This document shows, one piece after another, positions 27,049-35,254 of a stretch of 64,000 nt of DNA; the stretch's first letter is position 1; each line of letters opens with the position of its first letter. Below the pieces are notes generated by a model. The model was not told the origin of the DNA and did no database searches. It saw only the letters and a list, made by a program, of their open reading frames with translations. A program made the position numbers and the translations under genes. Origin of the DNA: JAFMJV01 sp963800275 (GTDB lineage: Bacteria > Chloroflexota > Limnocylindria > Limnocylindrales > CSP1-4); NCBI GenBank assembly GCA_963800275.1, contig CAWDAI010000007.1, positions 1 to 64,000 of the forward strand, in the 5' to 3' direction.

Positions 27049-27540
27049 ATGGCCCTGCGAACCACCTTCAGGCTGGGGCTGACTGCGCTCAGCTTCTGGC
27101 CCTTCATGCCGATCGCTCAACGAGCGCCTCTCTATGGCCGACTCATCGCGGAGCTGGCCGTTGACCGTCGCGTGCCGTGGCCGCGGAAGGCGGCCCTGGG
27201 GCTGGCGGCTGCGTATGTGCTCTCGCCCATCGATCTCATCCCGGACTTCGTGCCCTTCATCAGCCGAGTGGATGACGTCGTGGTCACGGTCATCGCGCTG
27301 GACATCTTCCTGGAAGGGGTCCCGCGAGAGCTGATGATCGAGAAGATGTATACCCTTGGCATCGACGGGCGCGAGCTGGAGCGTGACATGGAGACCGTCC
27401 GGCGCTTCCTCCCGCTCCCCATCCGCACCATCGCCCGCAGGGTGCCGGTGCTCATCGAAGCCGGTGCCGACATGATCCGGGCAGAACTCGAGGATCGCGG
27501 CTACCTCGACCCACAGGACAAGGAGGCAATCTCAGCGTGA
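27049..27540 (+). CDS. DUF1232 (YkvA-like) membrane protein
   Basis: This is a 163-residue protein with the DUF1232 signature: LGLAAAYVLSPIDLIPDFVPFISRVDDVVVTVIALD. The SPIDLIPDF motif is diagnostic. Function is unknown across the family, and it is membrane-associated through this hydrophobic region. The stop overlaps the GTG start of rplI by four bases (GTGA), so the two are translationally coupled, which is odd for a ribosomal protein gene. It is divergent from lexA. Confidence 0.88.
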   Translation: MALRTTFRLGLTALSFWPFMPIAQRAPLYGRLIAELAVDRRVPWPRKAALGLAAAYVLSPIDLIPDFVPFISRVDDVVVTVIALDIFLEGVPRELMIEKMYTLGIDGRELERDMETVRRFLPLPIRTIARRVPVLIEAGADMIRAELEDRGYLDPQDKEAISA

Positions 27541-27983
27541 AGGTCATCCTCACCGCGGATGTCGACCCGCTCGGCAAGAGTGGCGAGCTCAAGGATGTGG
27601 CCAACGGCTACGCCCGCAACTACCTTATCCCCCGCAGCCTCGCGGTCCCGGCCGCGGGCGGCACCTACCGCGCCTGGCTGCATGACATCGCCAGTCGTGA
27701 GGAGCAGCGCAAGAAGGAGCGCGGAGGGGCCGAGATCGCCGCGCAGCGCATCAGCAGCACGACGCTCACCATGGGCGTGAAGGTCGGCGAGGGCGGCAAG
27801 CTCTATGGTTCCATCACGGCCAAGGACATCGCCGACGCGCTCGCCCGTCGTGGCATCGACATCGACCGCCACAAGATCGACCTCGATGAGCCGCTGCGCC
27901 AGCTCGGCACCTACAAGATCGCCATCCGCGTCTACCAGGACATGACGCCGGAGGTCACCGTCGCCGTCGAGCCCAAGGGCTGA
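27537..27983 (+). CDS. rplI: 50S ribosomal protein bL9
   Basis: This is a ribosomal protein at the base of the L1 stalk. It has the N-terminal domain KVILTADVDPLGKSGELKDVANGYARNYLIPRSLA, the connecting helix and the C-terminal domain KLYGSITAKDIADAL. Length is 148 residues, normal. It starts at GTG 27537 inside the stop of the DUF1232 gene. The usual rpsF/ssb/rpsR neighbours are absent; dnaB is nearby but on the other strand, an echo of the common rplI-dnaB pairing. Confidence 0.96.
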   Translation: MKVILTADVDPLGKSGELKDVANGYARNYLIPRSLAVPAAGGTYRAWLHDIASREEQRKKERGGAEIAAQRISSTTLTMGVKVGEGGKLYGSITAKDIADALARRGIDIDRHKIDLDEPLRQLGTYKIAIRVYQDMTPEVTVAVEPKG

Positions 27984-28034
27984 CCGAGCGGGGCGTTGCC
28001 CGGCCCCTCCTAGTCGGTCGCAGATGATGGTGCG

Positions 28035-29282
28035 GTGAGCCGCGCCACGATCCTGCATGTGGACCTTGACGCGTTCTTCGCGGCGGTCGAACAACGCGAC
28101 CGCCCTGAGTTGCGCGGCCGCCCCGTGGTGGTCGGCGTCGGCGGTCCGCACGGCCGTGGCGTAGTCTCGGCAGCCTCCTACGAGGCACGACGCTATGGCG
28201 TCCACTCGGCCATGCCCTTGCGCACGGCTGCCCGCCTTTGCCCCGAGGCGGTGTTCGTGCCTGTCCGCGGGGCGGTCTACTCCGCGGCCAGCCGCGAGGT
28301 CATGGGTATCCTCCGTCGCTACACGCCCACCCTCGAGCAGATCTCCATCGACGAGGCCTTCCTTGACGTCGCGGGGTCCGAGCTCCTCTTCGGCCCGCCT
28401 TCGGCTATCGCACGGGACATCAAGCGGAACGTCGTACGAGAGGTGGGCCTGACAGCGTCGGTCGGCGTGGCCACGACCAAGCTCGTAGCCAAGGTCGCAT
28501 CCGATCTGCACAAGCCGGACGGACTCGTACTGGTGCCTCCGGGTACCGAGGCTGGATTCCTGGCGCCCTTGCCCATCTCTCGCCTGTGGGGGGTGGGCCC
28601 CAAGACCGCCGGTTCGCTGACCGAGCTCGGCGTCCGCAGCATCGGCGATCTGGCAGCACTGCCGGACGACCTGCTCGCACGCCGATTTGGTCGCCAGGGT
28701 CCCATCTTGCGACAGCGTGCGCTGGGTATCGACCCCGCGCCGGTCTCGGCCGGTGATCGCGCTCGTTCCGTGAGTCACGAGCACACCTTCGATGTGGATA
28801 CCTCTGACCCCGAGGTGCTGGAACGCACGTTGCTGGCCCTGTCAGAGGGCGTGGCCGGCAGGCTTCGAGCCGGCGGCGTGCGAGCGCGCACAGTCTCGGT
28901 CAAGGTGCGAGATGCTTCCTTCCACACGACGGCGCGCCAGCGCACGCTGGGCCAGGCGACTGATCAGACCGAGATCGTGTTCGCGGCAGCGCTCGAGCTG
29001 GCTCGACCGCAGTTACGCGGGATCCGTGTTCGCCTCCTGGGCATCGCAGCCAGCCACCTGGACGATGACGATCAGCTCGCCCTCTTCGACGCCGCCGATG
29101 AGCGGCAACGTCTGGCCGCGACTGCCGCTGACGCCATCCGTCGTCGGTATGGCACCGGTGCCATCCGTCGCGCGCGCCTGCTGGGCGGGAGCGTGGCCGA
29201 GCCCTTCGAGCGCGACCCATGCTCCCCGCCAGAGGGTGGTGCCGTCGGCCGGGAGACCGATGATTCTGCGGACGATGGCTGA
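28035..29282 (+). CDS. dinB: DNA polymerase IV (Y-family)
   Basis: This is a lesion-bypass polymerase. Catalytic acids: HVDLDAFFAAVEQ and ISIDEAFLDV. The steric gate and finger region AASYEARRYGVHSAMP is present, followed by the helix-hairpin-helix LWGVGPKTAGSLTELG and the little-finger domain. A beta-clamp binding motif QLALFD sits near the C-terminus. Length is 415 residues. It starts at GTG 28035, about 50 bases after rplI. There is no LexA box directly upstream, but two lie just downstream ahead of the next small gene. Confidence 0.94.
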   Translation: MSRATILHVDLDAFFAAVEQRDRPELRGRPVVVGVGGPHGRGVVSAASYEARRYGVHSAMPLRTAARLCPEAVFVPVRGAVYSAASREVMGILRRYTPTLEQISIDEAFLDVAGSELLFGPPSAIARDIKRNVVREVGLTASVGVATTKLVAKVASDLHKPDGLVLVPPGTEAGFLAPLPISRLWGVGPKTAGSLTELGVRSIGDLAALPDDLLARRFGRQGPILRQRALGIDPAPVSAGDRARSVSHEHTFDVDTSDPEVLERTLLALSEGVAGRLRAGGVRARTVSVKVRDASFHTTARQRTLGQATDQTEIVFAAALELARPQLRGIRVRLLGIAASHLDDDDQLALFDAADERQRLAATAADAIRRRYGTGAIRRARLLGGSVAEPFERDPCSPPEGGAVGRETDDSADDG

Positions 29283-29354
29283 CAATGTCCGGGACGGCGT
29301 GACGCCGGAGCTGGCACGGCGAGGCCGGAACCTCGGGTCACGGTCACGATCCTC

Positions 29355-29411
29355 TTGACAGGAGAACAGATGTTCGAATACGATCGGTGGGCCGTAACAG
29401 AACAGACGTTC
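29355..29411 (+). promoter_or_regulatory. promoter with two LexA boxes
   Basis: TTGACA (29355-29360) is followed by TACGAT at 29379-29384. The spacer contains GAACAGATGTTC (29364-29375), and a second box GAACAGACGTTC lies at 29400-29411, 36 bases downstream. Both fit the core GAAC-N4-GTTC of the lexA box in this window. Paired boxes imply tight SOS control of the small gene at 29464. Confidence 0.8.
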
Positions 29412-29463
29412 GAGTCCACGGTCGGAGCATGCCCCTCCACCGCCCAAGACAGGAGGAGCCTCC

Positions 29464-29736
29464 ATGTTCAACCTCAGTGCCGCGGTCGGCGACGTCACCA
29501 CTGATCGCCGAGGCCGGCCACGCCAGATCCGGCAGGATGGTGAGCGGCTGCTCGTGACCACCTTCGAGTCAGTCCGCGACGAGACATCGGCGTACCCGGT
29601 CGAGACCGGCCCCCGCACCGTCTTCGTGGTCCGTGCTGCGGGACGGCGCTACCGACTCGTGCACCTGGCACGCGACCGCCGCTGGACGGTCGAGCCGCTC
29701 GGTCGCCGAGAGCCACGCTTGGCGCCTGCAGCCTGA
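29464..29736 (+). CDS. small SOS-controlled protein (DUF6504-like?)
   Basis: A 90-residue soluble, Arg-rich protein. AGGAGG sits just before ATG 29464. The middle and end (PVETGPRTVFVVRAAGRRYRLVHL, then DRRWTVEPLG) recall the short DUF6504 proteins that accompany Y-family polymerases in actinobacteria, but I cannot confirm this. It directly follows dinB and has its own promoter with two LexA boxes, so a DNA-damage role is well supported by context even though the biochemistry is unknown. Confidence 0.75.
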   Translation: MFNLSAAVGDVTTDRRGRPRQIRQDGERLLVTTFESVRDETSAYPVETGPRTVFVVRAAGRRYRLVHLARDRRWTVEPLGRREPRLAPAA

Positions 29737-29781
29737 CGACGCCCGTGCGCGCGCGCATCTTGCACGTGAGAAAATCGGGCC

Positions 29782-30444
29782 ATGGTCGACTCGGTTGAAC
29801 CCGTCTCCTCGCAGACGCTGGGGACGTTGGGCGAAGCCCTGGCCTCGGATGCGCCAGCTCCCGGCGGCGGAGCGGCAGCAGCGGTGGCGGGGGCGCTCGG
29901 CTCCAGCCTGATCGCGATGGTCGCGCGCCTCTCTCTGGACCGTCCGCGCTACTCGGCCCACGCAGCCCTCCATGCGGAGGCCATCGAGCGTGCCGATGCC
30001 GCCCGCCTGCGACTCCTGGAACTGGCTGACGCGGACGCCTCCGCCTACGACGCCTACCTCTCGGCTCGTCGGCTGCCGCGGGACACGGAGGACCAACGAG
30101 CCGAACGGACGCGAGCCTCTCAGGCCGCGGCGCGGGAGGCATCGCAAGTGCCGCTCGCCGTTGTCAAGACGTGCCACGAGCAGGTCGATCTCATCGATCG
30201 ACTCGTCGGGCGTACCAACCTGAATGTGGCCAGCGACCTGGAGGTCGGCGGGCTCCTACTCGAGAGCGCCGCTCGCTCTGCCGCGGCCAACGTTCGGATC
30301 AACATCGGTTCCGTTGGTGATGAGGGCTACGCCACGGCAGTCCTGGTCGAACTTGACCAGCGCTTGCAGTCGATAACGAGCACGGTGGACCGGGCCCGGG
30401 AACGGATCGCCCGGGGACTGGAGCGAGAGCCCGAGGCCAGGTAG
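29782..30444 (+). CDS. fchA: formiminotetrahydrofolate cyclodeaminase / methenyl-THF cyclohydrolase
   Basis: This is a single-domain FTCD_C protein of 220 residues. It has the glycine loop LASDAPAPGGGAAAAVAGALGSSLIAMVARLS, DADASAYDAYLSARRLP and the helix ending NVRINIGSVGDEGYA, all typical of the folate-binding cyclodeaminase domain. The matching formiminotransferase domain is encoded separately at 35255-36247. Together they would move the formimino group of N-formimino-glutamate onto THF and deaminate it, in histidine breakdown. Confidence 0.88.
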   Translation: MVDSVEPVSSQTLGTLGEALASDAPAPGGGAAAAVAGALGSSLIAMVARLSLDRPRYSAHAALHAEAIERADAARLRLLELADADASAYDAYLSARRLPRDTEDQRAERTRASQAAAREASQVPLAVVKTCHEQVDLIDRLVGRTNLNVASDLEVGGLLLESAARSAAANVRINIGSVGDEGYATAVLVELDQRLQSITSTVDRARERIARGLEREPEAR

Positions 30445-30448
30445 TGCC

Positions 30449-30667
30449 TCAGGCGCCCCGCGCAAGATACAGGCCGGCGGCGGTGAGCAATCCCAGGCAG
30501 GCTCCAGCGAGGGCATAGGCCCACGCCGTCAGGTTCACCGGTCCCAGCGGCTCTCCCTGGAAGTCGTGACCACCGCCGTGGCCGCCCGCGTGCCCCTCAT
30601 CGACAACGTCGTGGTCCCGTGGCGCCGGCACGCCATCGTGTTCAGACATGTCCGTAGTATCCGCCAT
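30449..30667 (-). CDS. small His-rich single-span membrane protein
   Basis: Seventy-two residues, not recognised. The N-terminal half is acidic and His/Gly-rich (EGHAGGHGGGHDF), a possible metal-binding tail. The C-terminal half is one membrane helix (WAYALAGACLGLLTAAGLYLA). It starts at ATG 30667, three bases after the stop of the riboflavin-importer binding protein, or at ATG 30649, so it belongs to that operon. It may be a small transporter accessory, but this is inferred only from position. Confidence 0.65.
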   Translation of the reverse strand: MADTTDMSEHDGVPAPRDHDVVDEGHAGGHGGGHDFQGEPLGPVNLTAWAYALAGACLGLLTAAGLYLARGA

Positions 30668-30670
30668 CGA

Positions 30671-31699
30671 TCAGGGCTCCAGCTCGTCGGTGACGAGGTC
30701 CCCCACCGTAAGCGAATCACTGACGACGGAGTCGGGCAGGGAACGCATGATCTCCAGGCCCGACTCCCAGGCAGTCCAGTCGATGCTCCCCAGGCCATGC
30801 TCGCTGGCGTAGTCGCTCGTCCATGACTCGATCGTGGCTTCCAGGATGGCCCGCTGCGTCGCGGGGTCGGACGCGAGCTCGGGGACTCGTGCGAATGTGG
30901 CGTCCAGACCTACCTGCGGATCCGCCTCGATCTCTTCCATGGCGCGGATGGTGGCGGCCGTGAAGGCGCGCAAGGCCTCGCCCTTGGTCGCGAGCGTGTC
31001 CGTGCCCACGACCAGCCCGGGGCCCGGCAGTGGCGCGATGTCCGCGACGTTGAGCACGTTCACCTCCAGTCCCTGGAGCGCGAGCTGCACTGGCTCGTTG
31101 GAAGAGAAGCCGGTCGCCGCATCGACCTGTCCGGTGCTCACCGCCACGGCCTGTCCGAAGTCTGGATAGGTCACGATCTCGAGATCGTCCGGAGTCAGGC
31201 CGGCTGTCTCGAGCATCGCCTGCAGGGCCACCCACGACGATCCGTACCGCCCCGGGATCCCGACCTTCTTGCCCGCCAGGTCGGAGACGTCATGGATGCC
31301 AGTCGCGACCAGGGAGAAGACCACGTTGGGATCACGGCCGTAGATGGTGGCACCGTAGACCACGGGGATGCCCTGGCTGACCGCTGGGATCACGCTTGTG
31401 CCATCCGCCATCCCGATGTCCACGGTCCCTTGTGCCAGCAGGGTGATGAGCTCGGGGTCGATCTTGTTCTGGAACGTGACGTGGAGCCCGGAATCGGCGT
31501 AGTAGCCGGCCTGGTCGGCGAGGTAGAACGGGGCGAACTGGACGCTGGGTATGTAGCCGAGACCGACCGTGAGGCTGCTCGGAGCAGCCGTCTCGTTCGC
31601 GTCCTGGGCGCCGGCAACCACGGACATGGAGAGGGCGAGGCCGGCGGCCACGATCGCAGCCGCCGTCCCTGGGAGGGTCGGATACGGAGATCGGTCCAT
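30671..31699 (-). CDS. ribY: NMT1/ThiY-type substrate-binding protein, probable riboflavin binder RibY
   Basis: Extracellular binding protein of an ABC importer. A signal peptide (TAAAIVAAGLALSMSVVAGA) precedes the NMT1 fold: GYIPSVQFAPFYLADQAGYYADSGL, then DIGMADGTSVIPAVSQGIPVVYGATIY and LAGKKVGIPGRYGSSW. ThiY-like folds bind thiamine precursors, but the FMN riboswitch ahead of this operon points to riboflavin, matching RibXY systems described in Chloroflexi. It is the third gene after the ATPase and permease. Confidence 0.85.
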   Translation of the reverse strand: MDRSPYPTLPGTAAAIVAAGLALSMSVVAGAQDANETAAPSSLTVGLGYIPSVQFAPFYLADQAGYYADSGLHVTFQNKIDPELITLLAQGTVDIGMADGTSVIPAVSQGIPVVYGATIYGRDPNVVFSLVATGIHDVSDLAGKKVGIPGRYGSSWVALQAMLETAGLTPDDLEIVTYPDFGQAVAVSTGQVDAATGFSSNEPVQLALQGLEVNVLNVADIAPLPGPGLVVGTDTLATKGEALRAFTAATIRAMEEIEADPQVGLDATFARVPELASDPATQRAILEATIESWTSDYASEHGLGSIDWTAWESGLEIMRSLPDSVVSDSLTVGDLVTDELEP

Positions 31700-31720
31700 G
31701 CGGGACGGTTCCTTTCGCGG

Positions 31721-32545
31721 TCAGTCGCGGGAGCGCACGAGCCGACGCTCGATGCTCACCACGATCAGGTAGAGCGTGACTCCTAGTATGGCGATGGTGA
31801 GCAGGGTGGCAAACATGAGCGGGATGTCGAACATGCTCCCGCGGGCGAGGTTGATGAGCACGCCCAGTCCGGAGTCGCCGCCGGCCCATTCCGCCACGAT
31901 CGCCCCGACCACCGCAAGCGTGACGCCGATGCGGAAGCTGCCAAGGATCTGGGGCAGGGCAGACGGGATCTCGATACGCGTGAGGCGTTGCCAACGCGAT
32001 GCACGGAAGCTGCGGCCGAGCTCGATGAGCTTGGGGTCGACCGATCGGATCCCCACCATCGTGCCCACTGCGATGGGGAAGAAGCAGATGAGGGCGCAGA
32101 TCAGCACGCGACTGGCCAGTCCGGTCCCGAACCACAGCGCGATGAGTGGTGCCAGTGCCAGGATCGGCGTGGCCTGGGCGGCCACGATGTACGGCGAGAG
32201 CATGCGAGCCGCAGCCTGTGAGCGAGCGAGCAGGACGCCTACCAGCAAACCCGCGGTGCCACCCACGGCGAGCCCCAGGAGAACCTCTCCGAATGTCATC
32301 CAGAAGTGTGGCGCGATGGTGCCATCGGTCCAGCCGCTGACGAAGCGGCCGGCCACGACGAGGGGCCCTGGCAGGATGTAGGCCGGGTAATCGCCAATGG
32401 CCACGATGGCGGCCCACACCATCACGAACACCGCGCCGGCCAGGAGGACCGGCACGATGGTCCTCACAGCCCGTCGCCGACCGTTTGCGCCCGTGGGCGC
32501 CCCCCGCCCTTCGTCAACTCGTTCGCGGGAAGGAGCGTCGTTCAT
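31721..32545 (-). CDS. ribX: ABC transporter permease, probable riboflavin importer RibX
   Basis: An inner-membrane permease of the SsuC/ThiX type with six spans. The EAA-loop coupling motif appears around RASRWQRLTRIEIPSALPQILGSFRIGVTLAVVGAIVAEW. Length is 274 residues. ATG 32545 overlaps the ATPase stop by four bases (ATGA). Substrate assignment rests on the riboswitch and on the neighbouring binding protein. Confidence 0.88.
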   Translation of the reverse strand: MNDAPSRERVDEGRGAPTGANGRRRAVRTIVPVLLAGAVFVMVWAAIVAIGDYPAYILPGPLVVAGRFVSGWTDGTIAPHFWMTFGEVLLGLAVGGTAGLLVGVLLARSQAAARMLSPYIVAAQATPILALAPLIALWFGTGLASRVLICALICFFPIAVGTMVGIRSVDPKLIELGRSFRASRWQRLTRIEIPSALPQILGSFRIGVTLAVVGAIVAEWAGGDSGLGVLINLARGSMFDIPLMFATLLTIAILGVTLYLIVVSIERRLVRSRD

Positions 32546-33333
32546 GCGGTCGCCGTCGCGCCCAGCAGTGAGCGCACCCTGTCGGAAGCATCTCCGTACG
32601 CCGTTGCCGCTGGACCACCAAGGCTTCGCGGGCGGGGCGCATCGACCGGCACCTCATCCACGACGCGGCCAGGCCGCGCGGACATCACCAGCACCCGATC
32701 CGAGAGCAGCACGGCCTCGGAGATGCTGTGTGTGACCAGGACGATGGTGGTGCCGGTCATGCCCCAGAGCGACAGCAGCTCCATGTCGAGCCGCTCCCGG
32801 GTCATGGCGTCGAGCGCGCTGAAGGGCTCGTCGAGCAGCAGGATGTCGGGCTCCGGCGCCAGGGCGCGAGCCAACGCCACGCGTTGCGCCATGCCGCCGG
32901 AGAGCTGGTCGGGATAGGCCGCGGCGAAACCTTCCATGCCCGTCAGGCGCAAGACCTCCTGGGCCCGCTGCTCGCGCGCTGATCGATCGACTCCGCCCAG
33001 CTCGAGTGGGAAGGCCACGTTGCCCAGCACGTCGCGCCACGGCAGCAACCGCGGCTCCTGGAAGACCAACCCGATGCGCGGTTCGGGACCTGCCACCGTC
33101 GAGTCGAAGGCAAGCACACTGCCGCTGTCGGGCGGAAGCAATCCACTGATGACACGCAGGAGCGTCGACTTGCCACAACCGTTGGGGCCGACGATGGATA
33201 CGATCTCGCGTTCGGAGACCCGCAGGTCCACCCCAGCGAGCACCTGCAGGCGCGCGTCGGCGATGTCGAAGCTGCGCTTGATGCCGTGGAGCTCGATAGC
33301 GTCCAAGATGCGAGAGACCTCCGGCCACGTCAC
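32542..33333 (-). CDS. ABC transporter ATP-binding protein, probable riboflavin importer
   Basis: The ATPase subunit of a SsuB/TauB-type importer: Walker A GPNGCGKST, Q-loop LVFQEPRLLPWRDV, signature LSGGMAQRVALARAL, Walker B ILLLDEPFSALD and H-loop VTHSISEA. Upstream in-frame codons run into the FMN riboswitch, so the start must be after it: GTG 33333 is the best candidate (264 residues). It is first in the operon. Confidence 0.88.
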   Translation of the reverse strand: MTWPEVSRILDAIELHGIKRSFDIADARLQVLAGVDLRVSEREIVSIVGPNGCGKSTLLRVISGLLPPDSGSVLAFDSTVAGPEPRIGLVFQEPRLLPWRDVLGNVAFPLELGGVDRSAREQRAQEVLRLTGMEGFAAAYPDQLSGGMAQRVALARALAPEPDILLLDEPFSALDAMTRERLDMELLSLWGMTGTTIVLVTHSISEAVLLSDRVLVMSARPGRVVDEVPVDAPRPRSLGGPAATAYGDASDRVRSLLGATATA

Positions 33334-33419
33334 GGGGTGGCGGAAGAAGGGTGGGACGCGCCTGGCTCCTGGCGGCAAGCGGTCAGCCACAGGGGGTGAC
33401 CACGGACCTTCAGGCCCAC

Positions 33420-33590
33420 GGGCGATCACCTCGGTCCTTCTTCCATCCGGACTGTCACCGTCGGCTCCCTGCGAGGGGATCCACCGCCGCCGATGGATCG
33501 GCAAGCGGGTCGTGGGCTGGCGGCGCCGGACTCAAGGTCCCTGCGCCACCGACCACCGGTAGGGGATTGCACCCGACCCCGAAGGCGAGG
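33420..33590 (-). ncRNA. FMN riboswitch (RFN element)
   Basis: Read on the minus strand, the region contains TTCGGGGTCGGGTGCAATCC followed by CCTACCGGTGGT, and near the end GCCGACGGTGACAGTCCGGA followed by TGGAAGAAGGACCGAGGTGATC. These are the invariant segments of the RFN element. It lies in the leader of the ABC importer operon; FMN binding would shut expression off, which identifies the cargo as riboflavin or a flavin. A TATAGT at 33619-33614, inside an inverted repeat GCGACT/AGTCGC (33611-33627), is the probable -10 box. Confidence 0.93.
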
Positions 33591-33718
33591 CGTGCTATGC
33601 GGGATGTGCCGCGACTATAGCAGTCGCTACCGGACCGGCCCATGGGGCTTTGGTCACATCCGACGATCCTGGTCGGTCACCTGCAGGTTTCCTGATTTCG
33701 GGGCATCCTGTCGATGGA

Positions 33719-34429
33719 ATGACGAGCCGGACGACCCCAGTCGGCATCTTCGTCCTTGCGCTGGTCAGCCTCGTAGCAGTCGGCTGTAGCGCCCCGACGA
33801 CTGCCGTGTTCAATGCTCTGTTCGACCCCACCGGGACGGTCGCGTCCTCGCCGGAGGTCGACGTTGACTCGGGTGAGCCTACGTCCGACAGCGATGAGGC
33901 TTGGTGGCCGCATCCCAACGGGTACGCCATGGTCCTGCCTGCGGGCTGGACCGGAGTGGTCGTCGAATCCGGCGACACGGAGTCGATCACGGCCGCGGTC
34001 TCGATCGTCATGCCCGGCCTGGCGGGACGCATCTCTGATGTGCTTTCGAGTACGGGGGCGCAGATCAGCGCGATCGCGGCCGATCCTTCGGTCGCCTCCG
34101 ACGTGGCGCCGGTCATGGTCATCCTGGCGCAGGCCACTGATGGTCGCCGGTCGCACGTGATCAAGACCGAGACGCGGGACAGCATTCGTGCGCTGCCCGG
34201 CCTCAGCGGTGCGTTGTCGGCCCATGATGTGGATCTGCCCAACGCGAAGGGCGTGCGCTTCGACTACACGCTGATGGACTCCGATGCCGGTGAAGTACGC
34301 GTCGTCTCCTACCTGTTCCGGTTCGGCCGCACGGCATATCTCGTGAACTTCGCCGCGCCGGCGGCCATGGCCGACGAATCAGAGTCGGTCTTCGACGAGA
34401 TCGCCGACAGCCTCATCTTCGGGGTCTAG
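33719..34429 (+). CDS. lipoprotein of unknown function
   Basis: A 236-residue exported lipoprotein. The signal peptide ends in a lipobox LVAVGC, so it would be anchored to the membrane by a diacylglyceryl-Cys. The rest is one globular domain with WWPHPNGYAMVLPAGWTGV and, near the end, FRFGRTAYLVNFAAP, resembling PsbP/lipoprotein folds, but not assignable. ATG 33719 is chosen because it puts the charged n-region (TSRTT) directly before the hydrophobic core. Divergent from the riboflavin importer. Confidence 0.78.
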   Translation: MTSRTTPVGIFVLALVSLVAVGCSAPTTAVFNALFDPTGTVASSPEVDVDSGEPTSDSDEAWWPHPNGYAMVLPAGWTGVVVESGDTESITAAVSIVMPGLAGRISDVLSSTGAQISAIAADPSVASDVAPVMVILAQATDGRRSHVIKTETRDSIRALPGLSGALSAHDVDLPNAKGVRFDYTLMDSDAGEVRVVSYLFRFGRTAYLVNFAAPAAMADESESVFDEIADSLIFGV

Positions 34430-34448
34430 CCGCCCTACACTTCTTGTC

Positions 34449-35204
34449 GTGAACGACCCGGCCATCCGTATCCTCGACGTCACCGACGAGATGACCTTCG
34501 CTCTGCTGCCACCGTGTGCCGATCCTGGTTTCGACCATCGCAGCTGCGACTACTGGGAGGACGAGGTCCGCGGCTCCAAGGCCGCGCGAGCCGCACGGTG
34601 GGAACAGCCCAAGCCCATCCCGGCGGCTCCGGCGCGCCCCCCGTCTGACAACCCGTTCACACCCGATCCAGCCCGGCGACCGGGCTTCAATCCGTTCGCT
34701 CCAGATGGCCCGAGCACGTCCGGCGAGGACTTCAACCCGTTCGCGCCCCAGCCCGAGGCGCCGCGCCCGGGGTCGGAAAGCCACCGGCCGCGCAAGCTGC
34801 GCCTGCTCGACCGCGGTGAGAGCGTCTTTGGCTCGTATGCCAAGGTCCTGCTCCTCGACGAGGCACCAGCTGCCTATGCGCAGTTCGGGCCGCTCTCGGC
34901 CTATCCGCGTGCCCGGCACATACGCGAGCTCTATCCGCGACTCCCCAGCGCGCCCCTACCCGCGGTCATCACCTGCATCGCGACCACTCCCGCAGCACGG
35001 GGACAGGGCTGGGCTCGAACGCTGATCACGGCCGTGCTGGACGACCTGACCGAGCGTGGTTTTGCGGCCACCGAGACCTATCCCGATCTGACCCTCCGGA
35101 CCGACCAGGCCTCTGCCGCGAAGCCCGACTTCTGGATCGCTTGCGGGTTCGAGCTCGTGGCCCCTGATGAGCGCTATCCGGTGATGCGACGCGAGCTGGC
35201 GTAG
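34449..35204 (+). CDS. GNAT-family acetyltransferase with NPF-repeat insert
   Basis: Soluble N-acetyltransferase-like protein, 251 residues. The acetyl-CoA loop is ITCIATTPAARGQGWARTLITAVLDDL (RGQGWA matching the Q/RxxGxG/A motif). Between the N-terminal strand (RSCDYWEDE) and the fold is a Pro-rich insert with three NPF motifs (DNPFTPD, FNPFAPDGP, FNPFAPQP). It starts at GTG 34449, 20 bases after the lipoprotein gene. Substrate unknown; similar GNATs with CxYW motifs act on small molecules. Confidence 0.8.
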   Translation: MNDPAIRILDVTDEMTFALLPPCADPGFDHRSCDYWEDEVRGSKAARAARWEQPKPIPAAPARPPSDNPFTPDPARRPGFNPFAPDGPSTSGEDFNPFAPQPEAPRPGSESHRPRKLRLLDRGESVFGSYAKVLLLDEAPAAYAQFGPLSAYPRARHIRELYPRLPSAPLPAVITCIATTPAARGQGWARTLITAVLDDLTERGFAATETYPDLTLRTDQASAAKPDFWIACGFELVAPDERYPVMRRELA

Positions 35205-35254
35205 GGTCTGGTCGCGGAGCCGGGCACGCCTGAGCGTGAGCTAGCATCAGGATC

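Noticed and set aside
33420..33590. TPP riboswitch, because the binding protein is ThiY-like
   Set aside because: The conserved segments are those of the FMN (RFN) element, not the CUGAGA/ACCUGA pattern of TPP.
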